Positions 26,755 through 36,839 of a stretch of DNA of 47,352 nucleotides are shown one piece after another. Every line of letters starts with the position of its first letter. The stretch's first letter is position 1. Under the pieces are notes generated by a model. It did not search any database. It was not told where the DNA came from and saw only the letters and a list, made by a program, of their open reading frames with translations. The position numbers and the translations under genes were made by a program. The DNA is from an archaeon (GTDB lineage: Archaea; Iainarchaeota; Iainarchaeia; Iainarchaeales; DTGL01). The stretch is taken from NCBI GenBank assembly GCA_029258755.1, contig JAPDKC010000004.1:1-47352 (forward strand), read 5' to 3'.

Positions 26755-27639
26755 ATGAGTGTCGAGAGAACTGAGCTGCTAAGGAGGGTTGCGGAGAAAT
26801 TTTACTCAAAATATTTGGAAACGCATGCGATCGTGCCTTTTGGAAGTACTTTTAGGAGTGGAAGGGCCTATAGCGAAGATGCCAAGAACCATGCTCCTAG
26901 CTCCACACTTCCAAAAAGCGATGTTGATATTATGCTTGTTTCTTTCGCTCCGAAAGCAAAACAAAGAATAATAAAAGAAACTATAGAAGGCATAGAAGTA
27001 TTTGCTATTGAAGTGCCTTATTCTATGTTTATTTCTTGGTTTTCACCAAGATATAGAAAAGCTGAATACGTTAGGCTGCTACCGCTTACAACAGATCTGG
27101 GCTTTGTCCAAGGAAAGAATGCTGAAAAAATAAGAAAGGTGCTTACAGAAGCCAATATCCAAAGCACAAAGCTTGCTTTGGAAAGATTTTTGTATGAAAA
27201 TCCCGGAGCAAAGATAGTAACACCTATGCAGCTGGCGAAAATAATAATGAAATATCTTGCACCTGCATCCCTTAAAGTGAAAGAGCCCCAATACTACAGA
27301 AGGCATCACTTTGTAAGGCAGGTCGCAAACAACATAGAGGATGCGCTCGAAGCTGGAAAACTAGCTAAAAGAATCGAAGCTAAAGGCAAATTAAGAAAAG
27401 CTGGTGCAAAGTTTGAGATAACCGCTGATTTGAAACCTAAAGCGCATAGATTTAAAGGTTTGAGGGCAGATTGGGAATTTCTTTTTGGGAAAGGTTGGCT
27501 AAAAGAGTTAAGGCCAAAGAGAAGGTTTGAGCTCTGGCTTCAAATGGACTATAGGCTTAAGCCAATGAAAAGAGCTGCAATATGGCTTTCGTTACCAGCA
27601 AGGATTGTAAAAACCCTCGTGCAAAGAAGAAAGCGCTGA
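26755..27639 (+). CDS. Nucleotidyltransferase-fold protein (archaeal CCA-adding enzyme/MNT-like)
   Basis: VPFGSTFRSGRAY...LPKSDVDIMLVSF: GS...DxD nucleotidyltransferase motif. Confidence 0.6.
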   Translation: MSVERTELLRRVAEKFYSKYLETHAIVPFGSTFRSGRAYSEDAKNHAPSSTLPKSDVDIMLVSFAPKAKQRIIKETIEGIEVFAIEVPYSMFISWFSPRYRKAEYVRLLPLTTDLGFVQGKNAEKIRKVLTEANIQSTKLALERFLYENPGAKIVTPMQLAKIIMKYLAPASLKVKEPQYYRRHHFVRQVANNIEDALEAGKLAKRIEAKGKLRKAGAKFEITADLKPKAHRFKGLRADWEFLFGKGWLKELRPKRRFELWLQMDYRLKPMKRAAIWLSLPARIVKTLVQRRKR

Positions 27640-27718
27640 TCTGAACAGGTATTTGTGAAATTATATCAGTTCGAAATAATAGCAAGGATTAAAATTATTC
27701 CTAAGGTAATAGAATAAC

Positions 27719-28429
27719 ATGCGAAAACTCAAAGCGCTTGTGTTTGATATTGGCGATACTATCTATCCCTCCAGCAGCATTCGGCTTGAGGCTTTAAAGG
27801 AAGTTATGAGGAAGTACGGATTGCCTGATTCTTTTTTGGAGAAATATTTAGAGGTGGAAAGCAGAATACACGCAACGGAAGTGAGCGATGAAAACACTCT
27901 ACAAAGGACTATTCAGAAAGCGTTGGATTTATTAAATATTGAAATGGATTCGAAAGAAGTAGCATGGAACGTACGCAGAACCCATTGGAGAAAAACAAAG
28001 GAATTTTTCACAGAAACTTGGCTCGGCAAAGAATTTCAAAAGGTTGTGAATTTTTTGAAGAAGCAAGGTTACAAAACCGCAATTCTTTCAGATAATGCAA
28101 TTATAAATAAGGTCTGGTATATAGGACTTTGGAAAGAGCTTCACTTAGAATTCGATGCGTTTGTGGTTTCTGAAGAGGTTCAAGCAAACAAACCAAGCGA
28201 GAAGATGTTTGGAACAATTATAGAGCTTCTAAGAGTAAATTCTGGGGAAGCTGTTTATTTTGGGAATGATCTAGAAAGAGATGCTGCAGCTTTAGATTAT
28301 GGCTGGCGTTTTGTATGGGTTTATGGATTTATGAATGCTAAGCCAGAAGAGTTTTCTGGAGAGAAGATAGAATTTATAACACTTGAGAATATAAGAAGAT
28401 ACTTAGAGGGCATCAAAGAATGCGATTAG
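27719..28429 (+). CDS. HAD-superfamily hydrolase
   Basis: LVFDIGDTIYP, AILSDNA, VYFGNDLERDAAAL. Confidence 0.85.
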   Translation: MRKLKALVFDIGDTIYPSSSIRLEALKEVMRKYGLPDSFLEKYLEVESRIHATEVSDENTLQRTIQKALDLLNIEMDSKEVAWNVRRTHWRKTKEFFTETWLGKEFQKVVNFLKKQGYKTAILSDNAIINKVWYIGLWKELHLEFDAFVVSEEVQANKPSEKMFGTIIELLRVNSGEAVYFGNDLERDAAALDYGWRFVWVYGFMNAKPEEFSGEKIEFITLENIRRYLEGIKECD

Positions 28430-29442
28430 AAAATCTTGGTTATTTCATCTCGAGCAGAACATTTTAAGGGTTTTATTCTACCATTCTGTACAAGCTTCAT
28501 CCCAAAGCTTTTTGGTTTTACCTCTCCTATAACAGCTGCTTTTATCCTATTTCTTTTATATACCTTTAGCAGCTTCTCAGCGTTTTCTTTACTTGCGGAA
28601 ACAAGCAATGTTCCGGAACTTATTGTGGCTAGCGGATTTAGTTTGAACTCTTCGCAAAGGATTTTTGCTTCTTTAAGAATTGGAATTCTGTCAGCATAAA
28701 CCAAGCATCCCTTTTTGCTAGCAAGCATCATCTCATATATACCAGCTAATAAGCCGCCTTCTGTTGGATCGTGTAAAGCGTTAGCATATCTGCTTGCTAA
28801 CAAAGCATCTTTCACAACCGAAATCCCGGGATCGAATAGATAACGCTTAGCTTTTTCAATGAATTTTTCGCTAAACTTTTTCCTGAGCACATTTTCCTTT
28901 TCGCGTGCAATTATGGAAGTACCTTCGATAACAACCCCTTTAGTAATTAGGAGCAAATCCCCTTCCTTTGCGCCAGCGCTTGTTATAAGCTTTTTTCTTG
29001 TTGTTGTGCCAAACATACTACCAATAACTATAGGCCTAGGTAAGCCAGCTGTTATTTCAGTATGGCCTCCAATGAAAGAAATGTTAAGCTTCTTGCATGC
29101 TTGCGAAATTTGGGCAAATATATGCTCAACTAGCGCTTTGCTGGTTTTTCCTTCGGGAAGTAAAATCGTTGCTAAAAACCATCTTGGTTTAGCGCCGCTA
29201 ACTGCAACATCATTGGCATTAACGTTTACGGCATACCAGCCAATAAGCTCGCTAGCAAAAGTAATTGGATCTGTTTTTGCAACTAAGAGCTTATTATGCA
29301 AGCGCACAACAGCTGCATCCAAGCCGATATTCGGCTTAACCAAAACACTTGAATCACATACGCAATATTTAGCAAGCAGCTTTTCCAGCAACCTAAAATC
29401 TAATTTTCCAACGGGCAAGGGCATAATAAAAGTTTTAGGCAA
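28426..29442 (-). CDS. AIR synthase-related/HypE-like protein
   Basis: VNVNANDVAVSGAKPRWFLATILLPEG, FIGGHTEITAGLPRPIVIGSMFG, DPTEGGLLAGIYEM. Confidence 0.75.
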   Translation of the reverse strand: MPKTFIMPLPVGKLDFRLLEKLLAKYCVCDSSVLVKPNIGLDAAVVRLHNKLLVAKTDPITFASELIGWYAVNVNANDVAVSGAKPRWFLATILLPEGKTSKALVEHIFAQISQACKKLNISFIGGHTEITAGLPRPIVIGSMFGTTTRKKLITSAGAKEGDLLLITKGVVIEGTSIIAREKENVLRKKFSEKFIEKAKRYLFDPGISVVKDALLASRYANALHDPTEGGLLAGIYEMMLASKKGCLVYADRIPILKEAKILCEEFKLNPLATISSGTLLVSASKENAEKLLKVYKRNRIKAAVIGEVKPKSFGMKLVQNGRIKPLKCSARDEITKIF

Positions 29443-29461
29443 AAGAATTAAATTTTCTCAG

Positions 29462-29689
29462 CTATTTCTCCACCAAGATGTAAGCAGGCAGCTTTTTAAA
29501 AGCCATCAAAGAGAACATAACAATAAGAAGCAAAAAGAGCGCTGAAAGAAGGAGCCAACCTATAAAGCCAATCTCTTCACCACTTTTTGTAAAAAAAGTT
29601 TGATATGTGATGAAGCCCCAAATAATAACCATTAGTGGAACTAAGAAATAAATCTGCCATTTAGGTAAATACACGCGTTTTTCTTTCAT
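29462..29689 (-). CDS. Small membrane protein (2 TM)
   Basis: IYFLVPLMVIIWGFITYQTF and LLLSALFLLLIVMFSLMAF. Confidence 0.5.
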   Translation of the reverse strand: MKEKRVYLPKWQIYFLVPLMVIIWGFITYQTFFTKSGEEIGFIGWLLLSALFLLLIVMFSLMAFKKLPAYILVEK

Positions 29690-29715
29690 AGGAATTTTTA
29701 AAACTTCAAAATAGT

Positions 29716-30180
29716 TTAAAAGGGTTCGCTCTTAAAGACAGCGCACACTAAAGCGCAAACGGGCTTTTCTTTACATTCTATGCTAACTATCTTCTGCCCC
29801 ATAGCGGGATTTTTAATCCCTCTAATTTTGGCTAAATCCTTCAGTGAGGTTTCAATAAGCTTAGCTACCTCTTGTTTGGAATTGCCCACATGCTCAACTA
29901 GCACACCTTTGTGCTCGCGATCCAAAAACCAGCCCAGGCCTGCACAAGCTGTTTTGCCTTGCTCGCTCTCTACTTTGCTAGCGATAACAACATAGAGCTT
30001 ATTTCCATACTCTTCTTTTTTAGCCCTAAATTTCCTTACCAAAACCCTAGCGCCTTTAGGTATAATCGAGCTTAACTTTATTAGGTTGTAATTGGCTATG
30101 CCTGCGCTATTTAACGCCGAATCGAAAGCGCTCAGCTTAGTGTTTCCGCACCCAGTGCCATAAGTAATTATTATTTCCAT
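29716..30180 (-). CDS. pdaD: Pyruvoyl-dependent arginine decarboxylase
   Basis: YNLIKLSSIIPKGARVLV (Ser-Ser self-cleavage site), ACAGLGWFLDREHKGVLVEH. Start at MEIIITYGTG. Confidence 0.85.
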   Translation of the reverse strand: MEIIITYGTGCGNTKLSAFDSALNSAGIANYNLIKLSSIIPKGARVLVRKFRAKKEEYGNKLYVVIASKVESEQGKTACAGLGWFLDREHKGVLVEHVGNSKQEVAKLIETSLKDLAKIRGIKNPAMGQKIVSIECKEKPVCALVCAVFKSEPF

Positions 30181-30221
30181 TAAAGTTATGCACAATATAG
30201 AAAGTTTTTTATTTTTTAGAT

Positions 30222-30995
30222 TCAAAAATCAAAATTTTTAACAATTCTGAGCAATTTTTCGTGCAGTTTTGAATTTGAAGCCAAAAAGTTGCTTTGTTTT
30301 AATTCCCAGGCATTGCCCTGAAAATCGCTAACTTTTCCTTTTGCTTCTTCAACTAGCAGAACGCCAGCAGCAACATCGTAGGTAGGTATTTGCGTTGTTA
30401 TATAAGCATCGGCTCTACCACAAGCCACGAAAGCGCATTCTAAAGCAGCTGAACCAAGCTTCCTAAAATCAAGTGAGTTAGCGATAAGCTTTTGCCAGAG
30501 CAGAGAAAGCTTTTTTCTGTTTTTGAAGCCGCCTTCGCAGCAAACCAAATAACTCTTCTTCAAATCATCTATTTTCGAAACCCTTATGCGCTTTCCATTC
30601 AAAAAAGAGCCTTTCCCTCTTTCTGCAAAATAAAACTCTTTCAAAAAAGGAGCATAGATAGCTGAACATTTTAACTCATTCTCGATTTGCAAAGCTATCG
30701 AAACCGCAAAGAATGCATTACCGTTGATGAAATTAGATGTTCCGTCCAAAGGATCAACAATCCATAAATAGCTTGCGTCTCTCTCCTCATAACCAGTTTC
30801 TTCAGCAAGGATGCTATGCTCAGGATACTTCTTCCTTATAAGCTTTTTTATCAAAAGCTCTGATGCTTTATCATAGGTGGTTTTAGCTTCCTTTGGACTA
30901 AATCTGGCATGGCTTCTTTTTTTCTTGAATTCCCTAAGCAGAAGCATGCCTGCCTTTTTTGCAAAGATTTGTATATCACGTTTAAATGCGATCAT
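30222..30995 (-). CDS. Inositol monophosphatase-family phosphatase
   Basis: AEETGYEERDASYLWIVDPLDGTSNFINGNAFFAVSIAL; YDVAAGVLLVEEAKG. Confidence 0.9.
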   Translation of the reverse strand: MIAFKRDIQIFAKKAGMLLLREFKKKRSHARFSPKEAKTTYDKASELLIKKLIRKKYPEHSILAEETGYEERDASYLWIVDPLDGTSNFINGNAFFAVSIALQIENELKCSAIYAPFLKEFYFAERGKGSFLNGKRIRVSKIDDLKKSYLVCCEGGFKNRKKLSLLWQKLIANSLDFRKLGSAALECAFVACGRADAYITTQIPTYDVAAGVLLVEEAKGKVSDFQGNAWELKQSNFLASNSKLHEKLLRIVKNFDF

Positions 30996-31034
30996 ACGCA
31001 ACCTCTGCTAAAAATCTTTCAAACTTAAATATGC

Positions 31035-31745
31035 CTATGCAAATGCCCGCGAAACCTTGCTAGCTAGTTTGGCTATTTTACCGCCCCTGCTTTCTAACAA
31101 GGTTCTACAAACTTCTCTGAGTTCGGGTTCTTCATCAGGATTTCTTGAGATTCTGGAAAGTAGTATGGAAACTCTAGCGGAGGGAAGCCAAACAGAAAGT
31201 GCTTTCGCAGCTTCTATCCTCAGTTCAACAGGTTCGTCTGGGTTGAGAAGAACACCTTCAACTAACGAGTGGTAACCTTCCCTTTTAGCCAGATACCTAA
31301 CAGCAATCCTTTTCAAGAATAATGGACTACTTTCTGAACGCAGAACATCGCCCATGAAAGAAGGTAGCAAAGCGGGTCTCGACTTGACAATCTCACGAAA
31401 TCGTTGGATCCAAAGTTTAGCCCTAACACCTATTCTGCCAACTCCCGCACGTGCCCTAGCCAAACCATAAGCAATTTTTTTAGTAAAGACTCTCGCACCT
31501 CTTCGTGGCATAGGGTGCGAAGCTTTTGCGCTTATTTGAGAGGGGTGCTTTTTTGAGGGGAAGCTGCTTAACCTTATTCCTCTTGTTGGCACTCTTTTCC
31601 ATCTTCTGAGTTTAGCACCCGATGTAAAAACTGCTTTTTTGAGCACCGGCCTCGCTCCGTGATAGAGACCTTTAATAGAACGAGAAAAAATTCTTTTCGC
31701 ACTATGCAATCCAGACTTTATACGAGTGGCAGATAGCTTAGGCAT
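31035..31745 (-). CDS. HEAT-repeat-like protein with basic N-terminus
   Basis: C-terminal LRIEAAKALSVWL, KRIAVRYLAKREGY, ELREVCRTLLES helical repeats. Confidence 0.5.
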   Translation of the reverse strand: MPKLSATRIKSGLHSAKRIFSRSIKGLYHGARPVLKKAVFTSGAKLRRWKRVPTRGIRLSSFPSKKHPSQISAKASHPMPRRGARVFTKKIAYGLARARAGVGRIGVRAKLWIQRFREIVKSRPALLPSFMGDVLRSESSPLFLKRIAVRYLAKREGYHSLVEGVLLNPDEPVELRIEAAKALSVWLPSARVSILLSRISRNPDEEPELREVCRTLLESRGGKIAKLASKVSRAFA

Positions 31746-31833
31746 CTTACTTCCCCACACGATTACCGGATTTAACTAAAAATATTTTCATGTAAGGTTT
31801 TGAATCTTCTGGTATTTAAATTTTTTGGTTAAA

Positions 31834-32747
31834 GGTTCTGTTTCAAAAATTGTTGGTAAAATTTATTAAGTGGGGCAGTGTAGTATCACTGAGGTGATAC
31901 ACATAAACTGCCCCATATGTAAAAGGGGTGGTTGGGTTATTAAATATGGTGGTTATGAGAGCAGAGGGGCTTACAAGCACAGGTACAGATGCAAGCGTTG
32001 CGGAAGAACCTTTGTAGTGGATTATGGTTACAAATGGCTGCACTACAGGCCAAGCAAGGTTAGAGCAGCATTGGAGCTTTATGCAAAGGGTCTAACGCTA
32101 AGGGAAATAGCAACATTTATCGGTTGCTCAGCGAGCACAGTCTGGCGCTGGGTAATGAAATATGCACAAAAACTGTATGCATATGTTAAGAGGTTCAGGC
32201 CAGAGAAAGTTTTTCAGCTGCACGTAGATGAGCTGTTTTTGCGTATGAAAAAGCGCTTTTTCTATGTTTTCGATGCAATAGATAAAGCAAGCAGGTTTGC
32301 TGTATTCTCAGTACAGAGTGCAAGGAACACTGAAAACGCTAAGCAACTTTTCAGAGAGGCACCGAGAGCAGAGTTCATAGTGAGCGATGGATTGCACGCA
32401 TACAGGGAAGCACTAAAGAAGTTTTACCACTATAAATGGTTACGCTCGCACTATTACAGATGGCACAGGTTCAAGGGTAAGCATAACAACAATATTGTGG
32501 AACGCTTGCAGGGCACTCTGCGCAGGTGGTTGCATCCCAAAAGAGGGTTCAAGAGCCTGGTTACTGCCAGCATTATGCTCAGGTTCTTCTATGTGTATTA
32601 TAACTTTATCAGGTTCCACTCTACTGTTGGATGCACTCCTGCTGAAAAAGCAGGAGCTGTGCAGAAGGAAAAATTGAGAAACTGGAAGGTGCTGATAAGG
32701 AAGGCTTATTTTTTAATTTTGCTACCAACAAAATTTAGAACAGAACC
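31834..32747 (+). mobile_element. IS6-family-like insertion sequence, 914 bp, complete TIRs, 8-bp TSD TGGTTAAA (31826-31833 and 32748-32755)
   Basis: Left end GGTTCTGTTTCAAAAATTGTTGGTA; right end reverse complement GGTTCTGTTCTAAATTTTGTTGGTA; flanked by identical TGGTTAAA. Confidence 0.9.
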
Positions 32748-32754
32748 TGGTTAA
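31870..32754 (+). CDS. IS6-like DDE transposase
   Basis: N-terminal CPICKRGG...RCKRCGRTF zinc finger; LHVDELFLRMKKRFFYVFDAIDKASRF (D), FIVSDGLHAYREAL (D), NNNIVERLQGTLRRWLHPKRGFKS (E). Confidence 0.88.
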   Translation: MGQCSITEVIHINCPICKRGGWVIKYGGYESRGAYKHRYRCKRCGRTFVVDYGYKWLHYRPSKVRAALELYAKGLTLREIATFIGCSASTVWRWVMKYAQKLYAYVKRFRPEKVFQLHVDELFLRMKKRFFYVFDAIDKASRFAVFSVQSARNTENAKQLFREAPRAEFIVSDGLHAYREALKKFYHYKWLRSHYYRWHRFKGKHNNNIVERLQGTLRRWLHPKRGFKSLVTASIMLRFFYVYYNFIRFHSTVGCTPAEKAGAVQKEKLRNWKVLIRKAYFLILLPTKFRTEPG

Positions 32755-32758
32755 AAGG

Positions 32759-33532
32759 TTAACGCTTTAGATATGCTTCAACTATTTGGGTTGTGCCGAG
32801 AGCCACTGCTATTTTGTAAAGGTCGGCAAGAACGAAGTCTGCTGGTAATGAAACAAAGGTTATGGAAAAAATGTAGGAAAAAAGCATAACAAATGTGCAA
32901 ATAAGAATATCTGAAAGCTTTGCGTTGTAGGGTTTAAGGAGCCTCAATAGATGCTCTTCCTTCATCATCCTTAATGAGGAAAGAACAGCAAGCCCTTTCA
33001 AACCTGAATAGAGAAGCGGTAGCATGGAAATAATAACGCCGAGCGATAACGCCTTGCTATTTAAAAGGTATTCCAATGCAGACATTCCAGCAGGAATCAT
33101 TATCCCATATCCGATTAAAAGGGCATAGAAAAGCAACGCTAACTTTTCCCAGTTTTTAGCGTTGTGGTAAAAGCTTGCACGAGAGAAAGCATAGCTAAGC
33201 GATTTGCATATAGAGAAGATTAGGAATAGAGTAAAGGGAAGCAATGTGCAGAGCCCAAAAACCACAGTGAGCAAATCGTGAGCGCGGAGTAAGTTTAAGG
33301 CAAAAAGAAAAAGCGCTTCCCTATAATGAAAAGCGATGATGAGTGATGCCAAAGAAATATTATAGAATGTTAATTCGTCATAATAGCCAATCCATTTAAA
33401 GTAAAGCTCATTTATCCTCTCCTTCTGTTCCTTGCTCAGTTTTATCCATATAAGTCCAACTAAGAAAATAATTCCTAAAAGAACGATATAAGCATGCAGT
33501 CCTATCGGGCATTTTAGGATATACATAGGCAA
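32759..33532 (-). CDS. Polytopic membrane protein, unknown function
   Basis: Multiple hydrophobic segments; no family recognised. Confidence 0.6.
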   Translation of the reverse strand: MPMYILKCPIGLHAYIVLLGIIFLVGLIWIKLSKEQKERINELYFKWIGYYDELTFYNISLASLIIAFHYREALFLFALNLLRAHDLLTVVFGLCTLLPFTLFLIFSICKSLSYAFSRASFYHNAKNWEKLALLFYALLIGYGIMIPAGMSALEYLLNSKALSLGVIISMLPLLYSGLKGLAVLSSLRMMKEEHLLRLLKPYNAKLSDILICTFVMLFSYIFSITFVSLPADFVLADLYKIAVALGTTQIVEAYLKR

Positions 33533-33607
33533 CGCCTCGATAGAAAGATATTTTATGTGGAAAATATATTTTTAACAATTTTATAAACAAATTTTAAAGG
33601 TGCCTCT

Positions 33608-34636
33608 ATGGGAGTTGATCTAGGGGATTTGGTCGATAAGCAGGAAATTAGTTTTGATTACTTGCGCGGAAGGATTATAGGTATAGATGCTTTCAACATG
33701 CTGTATCAATTCCTCTCAATAATTCGCGGCGTGGATGGCTCGCCTCTAATGGACTCGAAAGGCAGAATAACAAGCCATTTGAGCGGCTTGCTTTATAGAA
33801 CCGCAAACATAATAGAGAACGAAATAAAGCCAGTTTTTGTTTTTGACGGCGAACCAAGCAAGCTCAAGGAAAAGACACGTGAGGAAAGAAAGCGCATAAG
33901 AACAGAGGCTGAGGAAAAATATAAAGAAGCCCTAAAAGAAGGCAACCTTGAAGAAGCTCGCAAGTATGCACAGCAAGCAGTAAAGCTAAGTGATGAGATG
34001 GTTGAAGAGGCAAAGGAGCTTATAAGGCTTATGGGTCTGCCTGTTGTGCAAGCGCCTAGCGAGGGCGAAGCGCAGGCAGCGGTTATGGCCGCAAAGGGCA
34101 AAATATATGCTTGTGGAAGTCAGGATTATGACGCCTTGCTTTTTGGCGCACCTTTGCTTGTTAGAAACCTTGCAATTACAGGCAAGCGGAAGCTTCCTGG
34201 GAAGGATATTTATATCGATGTTAATCCAGAGCTTGTATCGCTGGAAAACACCTTAAAGAACCTTGGCATAGATAGGCGAAAGCTCATATGGATCGGCATT
34301 CTCATTGGAACGGATTTCAATGAAAAGTTTCCGAAGGTGGGGCCAAAAAGGGCTTTAGAACTTGTGAAAAAATATGACTCATTTGAAGATATAATAAAAG
34401 CAACAAAGCACGAACCTGATTTTGATTGGAAAGAGGTGGAAGCGATATTTTTAGAGCCGAAATATAACGAAGATTTTAAGCTTGAGTTTAATCAGCCAGA
34501 TGAAGAAGGCATAAAACGCTTTCTCTGCGACGAACGCAATTTTTCCGAGGATCGCGTTTCTAAAGCGATAGAAAAATTGAGAGCAGGCTTACAGCAAAAA
34601 GGAACGCAAGCTCGCTTGGATGCTTGGTTTAAGTGA
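33608..34636 (+). CDS. fen: Flap endonuclease 1
   Basis: GIDAFNMLYQFLS, YKEALKEGNLEEARKYAQQAV, APSEGEAQAAVMAAKGKIYACGSQDYDALLFGAPLLVRNL, LIGTDFNEKFPKVGPKRAL; PIP-like QARLDAWF. Confidence 0.96.
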   Translation: MGVDLGDLVDKQEISFDYLRGRIIGIDAFNMLYQFLSIIRGVDGSPLMDSKGRITSHLSGLLYRTANIIENEIKPVFVFDGEPSKLKEKTREERKRIRTEAEEKYKEALKEGNLEEARKYAQQAVKLSDEMVEEAKELIRLMGLPVVQAPSEGEAQAAVMAAKGKIYACGSQDYDALLFGAPLLVRNLAITGKRKLPGKDIYIDVNPELVSLENTLKNLGIDRRKLIWIGILIGTDFNEKFPKVGPKRALELVKKYDSFEDIIKATKHEPDFDWKEVEAIFLEPKYNEDFKLEFNQPDEEGIKRFLCDERNFSEDRVSKAIEKLRAGLQQKGTQARLDAWFK

Positions 34637-34641
34637 ATTAA

Positions 34642-35322
34642 ATGCGCTTAGCGGTTTTATTTTCTGGCGGAAAGGACTCTTGTTTAGCGCTGCACAAAGC
34701 GGCTGAGCAGCACAGCATTGCATGTTTGCTTACTCTTATCTCTAAAAACCCAGCAAGCTATATGTTTCACACTGTAAATATAGAGCTTACAGAGCTTCAA
34801 GCAAAAGCTCTGCGCCTGCCTATTATGAAAAAAGAAACCGCTGGCGAAAAAGAAAAGGAACTTGCTGATCTGAAGAGCTTAATTAGAGAAGCTATAAAAG
34901 AATATGACATTGAAGGGGTTGTAAGCGGTGCTATTCGCTCAACTTATCAAGCAAGCAGAATTCAGCGCATATGCGATGAGCTTAAAATCCATAGCATCAA
35001 CCCCTTGTGGCACCAAGATGAAATAGCTCTGCTTAAAGAATGCTTGCAAAGAGGTTTCGATATTATAATAACAGGCGTATTTGCATATGGGCTAACAGAG
35101 GAACTTTTAGGCAAACCTATAGATAAAGAAATGATCGAAAAATTTGAGCTCCTTAAAAAAACCTATGGCATAAATCCAGCTGGCGAGGGCGGCGAACTCG
35201 AAACCTTTGTGCTGGATGCCCCTTTATTCAGCCAAAGAATAAAAATTATTGAGGCGGAAAAGGAGTATAAAGAAAATGCTGGAATATTTAGAATAAAAAA
35301 AGCAATACTCATACCAAAATAA
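34642..35322 (+). CDS. Diphthine-ammonia ligase-family ATP-binding protein (Dph6/MJ0570-like)
   Basis: VLFSGGKDSCLALHKA; EGVVSGAIRSTYQASRIQRICDEL; INPAGEGGELETFVLDAPLF. Confidence 0.88.
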   Translation: MRLAVLFSGGKDSCLALHKAAEQHSIACLLTLISKNPASYMFHTVNIELTELQAKALRLPIMKKETAGEKEKELADLKSLIREAIKEYDIEGVVSGAIRSTYQASRIQRICDELKIHSINPLWHQDEIALLKECLQRGFDIIITGVFAYGLTEELLGKPIDKEMIEKFELLKKTYGINPAGEGGELETFVLDAPLFSQRIKIIEAEKEYKENAGIFRIKKAILIPK

Positions 35323-35346
35323 CACTCCTGCACTCCATCTTAAGCT

Positions 35347-35991
35347 TTATTCTTCTGAAATCAAAGGAACAAAAACAAAATATCCGTTAGCGAAGAAACT
35401 TTTGAGCTTTCCTTTAGAATTCTTTGTTATTACCTGCATCTGCTGCATAAACCTTGTGCCGACAGGTGCAACGAGCCTGCCATTGTTTGCTAACTGATCA
35501 ATCAAAGCTTGCGGTACCTCGCTGCAAGCTGCAGAAACAATAATTCTATCAAATGGCGCTTCTTTTGCATAACCTTTGGCACCGTCACCCAAAACAATTT
35601 CTATGTTCTTATATCCGAGCTTCGCTAACGTATGCTTTGCCCTGTTTGCAAGCTGTGGAATGCGTTCTATGCCAATGACCTTGCCTTCTTTGCCAACGAT
35701 CTCGCTTAACAGAGCCAGCACGTAGCCAGAGCCAGCGCCAACCTCAAGTATCTTCTGCCCTTTTTTTGGCTCCAAAAGCTCGAGCATTACTGCAATAGTG
35801 CTTGGTTGCGAAATAGTTTGTCCGTAGCCGATAGGAAATGCGGAATCAACATATGAATAATTTTTCATATCTTCTGTAAAAAAAGCTTCACGCTTTACCT
35901 TAAGAAAAGCATCTATTATTTGCTTGCTTTTCAAAATACCGCTAGCAACCATACGCTCAACAAGCTTTTTTCTTTGCTCAGCAAAATCCAA
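35347..35991 (-). CDS. pcm: Protein-L-isoaspartate O-methyltransferase
   Basis: IGYGQTISQPSTIAVMLELLEPKKGQKILEVGAGSGYVLALL; VSAACSEVPQALIDQL. Confidence 0.92.
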   Translation of the reverse strand: MDFAEQRKKLVERMVASGILKSKQIIDAFLKVKREAFFTEDMKNYSYVDSAFPIGYGQTISQPSTIAVMLELLEPKKGQKILEVGAGSGYVLALLSEIVGKEGKVIGIERIPQLANRAKHTLAKLGYKNIEIVLGDGAKGYAKEAPFDRIIVSAACSEVPQALIDQLANNGRLVAPVGTRFMQQMQVITKNSKGKLKSFFANGYFVFVPLISEE

Positions 35992-36813
35992 TCAGACCAC
36001 TCCAGCCATAAAAGCAAATAGTGCTAATACCATTGCTATCTTTGTATAGCGCTGATTCTCTTTTGGCTTAACAAAGAGGGAATAAATAAAGATTAAATCT
36101 GCGATAGCGACAAGAATTAAATAATTTATACTTAGCATTCCCAAAAACCAGGGCAGAGGGCTCAAAATAACAGCTAAAAGGATAAATGCACTTGCAGCAT
36201 ATCTTGCTTTTCTTTTACCTATAACTATAGGCAATGTTTTTAGGCCGAGCTTCTTATCACCACGCATATCTTCTATATCGCCAAATATTTCTCTGCCAAC
36301 ATTGGAAAAGAATGCTAAAAGAGCTAACAACGGTACAGCATGCAGGTACTCAATGCCTATTATGAGAGCTCCGTAGAGGAAGCTTGAGGCAACAAACCAA
36401 GAATCAACAACATTGCCTATGAAGGGCATACGTTTGAAATCTCTTGCATAATATATTTCCAATAAGGTGTTTACCAAAGCAAGTAAAATACAATAGATGT
36501 TTATATGCAAAGCAAGAAATATTGCAATAAGAAACAGCGCATAGGAATAGAGCAGTGAATGGCCTCTTTTTATTCTTCCAGAAGGCAAGGGTCTATGAGG
36601 AGCATTTATCTTATCTATCCTATAATCGTAATAATCGTTTATTACTATGCCCGCGCCAGCAAACAAAAAAACAGAGATCATTCCAAGAAGCAACTTTGGA
36701 TAAAGCGTTGCATCTACGGTTCCTTGGGAAGCCACAAGAAAACCTATCAAAACAGCTAGCGAAGCCATTATGCAATTTGAAGGCCTAAGTATCTCGATAT
36801 AGTGTTTTGGCAT
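35992..36813 (-). CDS. UbiA-family prenyltransferase (digeranylgeranylglyceryl phosphate synthase-like)
   Basis: ILRPSNCIMASLAVLIG; NDYYDYRIDKINAPHRPLPSGRI; DIEDMRGDKKLGLKTLPIVIG. Confidence 0.85.
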   Translation of the reverse strand: MPKHYIEILRPSNCIMASLAVLIGFLVASQGTVDATLYPKLLLGMISVFLFAGAGIVINDYYDYRIDKINAPHRPLPSGRIKRGHSLLYSYALFLIAIFLALHINIYCILLALVNTLLEIYYARDFKRMPFIGNVVDSWFVASSFLYGALIIGIEYLHAVPLLALLAFFSNVGREIFGDIEDMRGDKKLGLKTLPIVIGKRKARYAASAFILLAVILSPLPWFLGMLSINYLILVAIADLIFIYSLFVKPKENQRYTKIAMVLALFAFMAGVV

Positions 36814-36839
36814 CTATCAAAAAAAGAGGATAAAACTAT

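Noticed and set aside
28859-29545. 228-aa plus-strand ORF opposite the HypE-like gene
   Set aside because: Antisense to a gene with clear family motifs; composition looks like a shadow frame.
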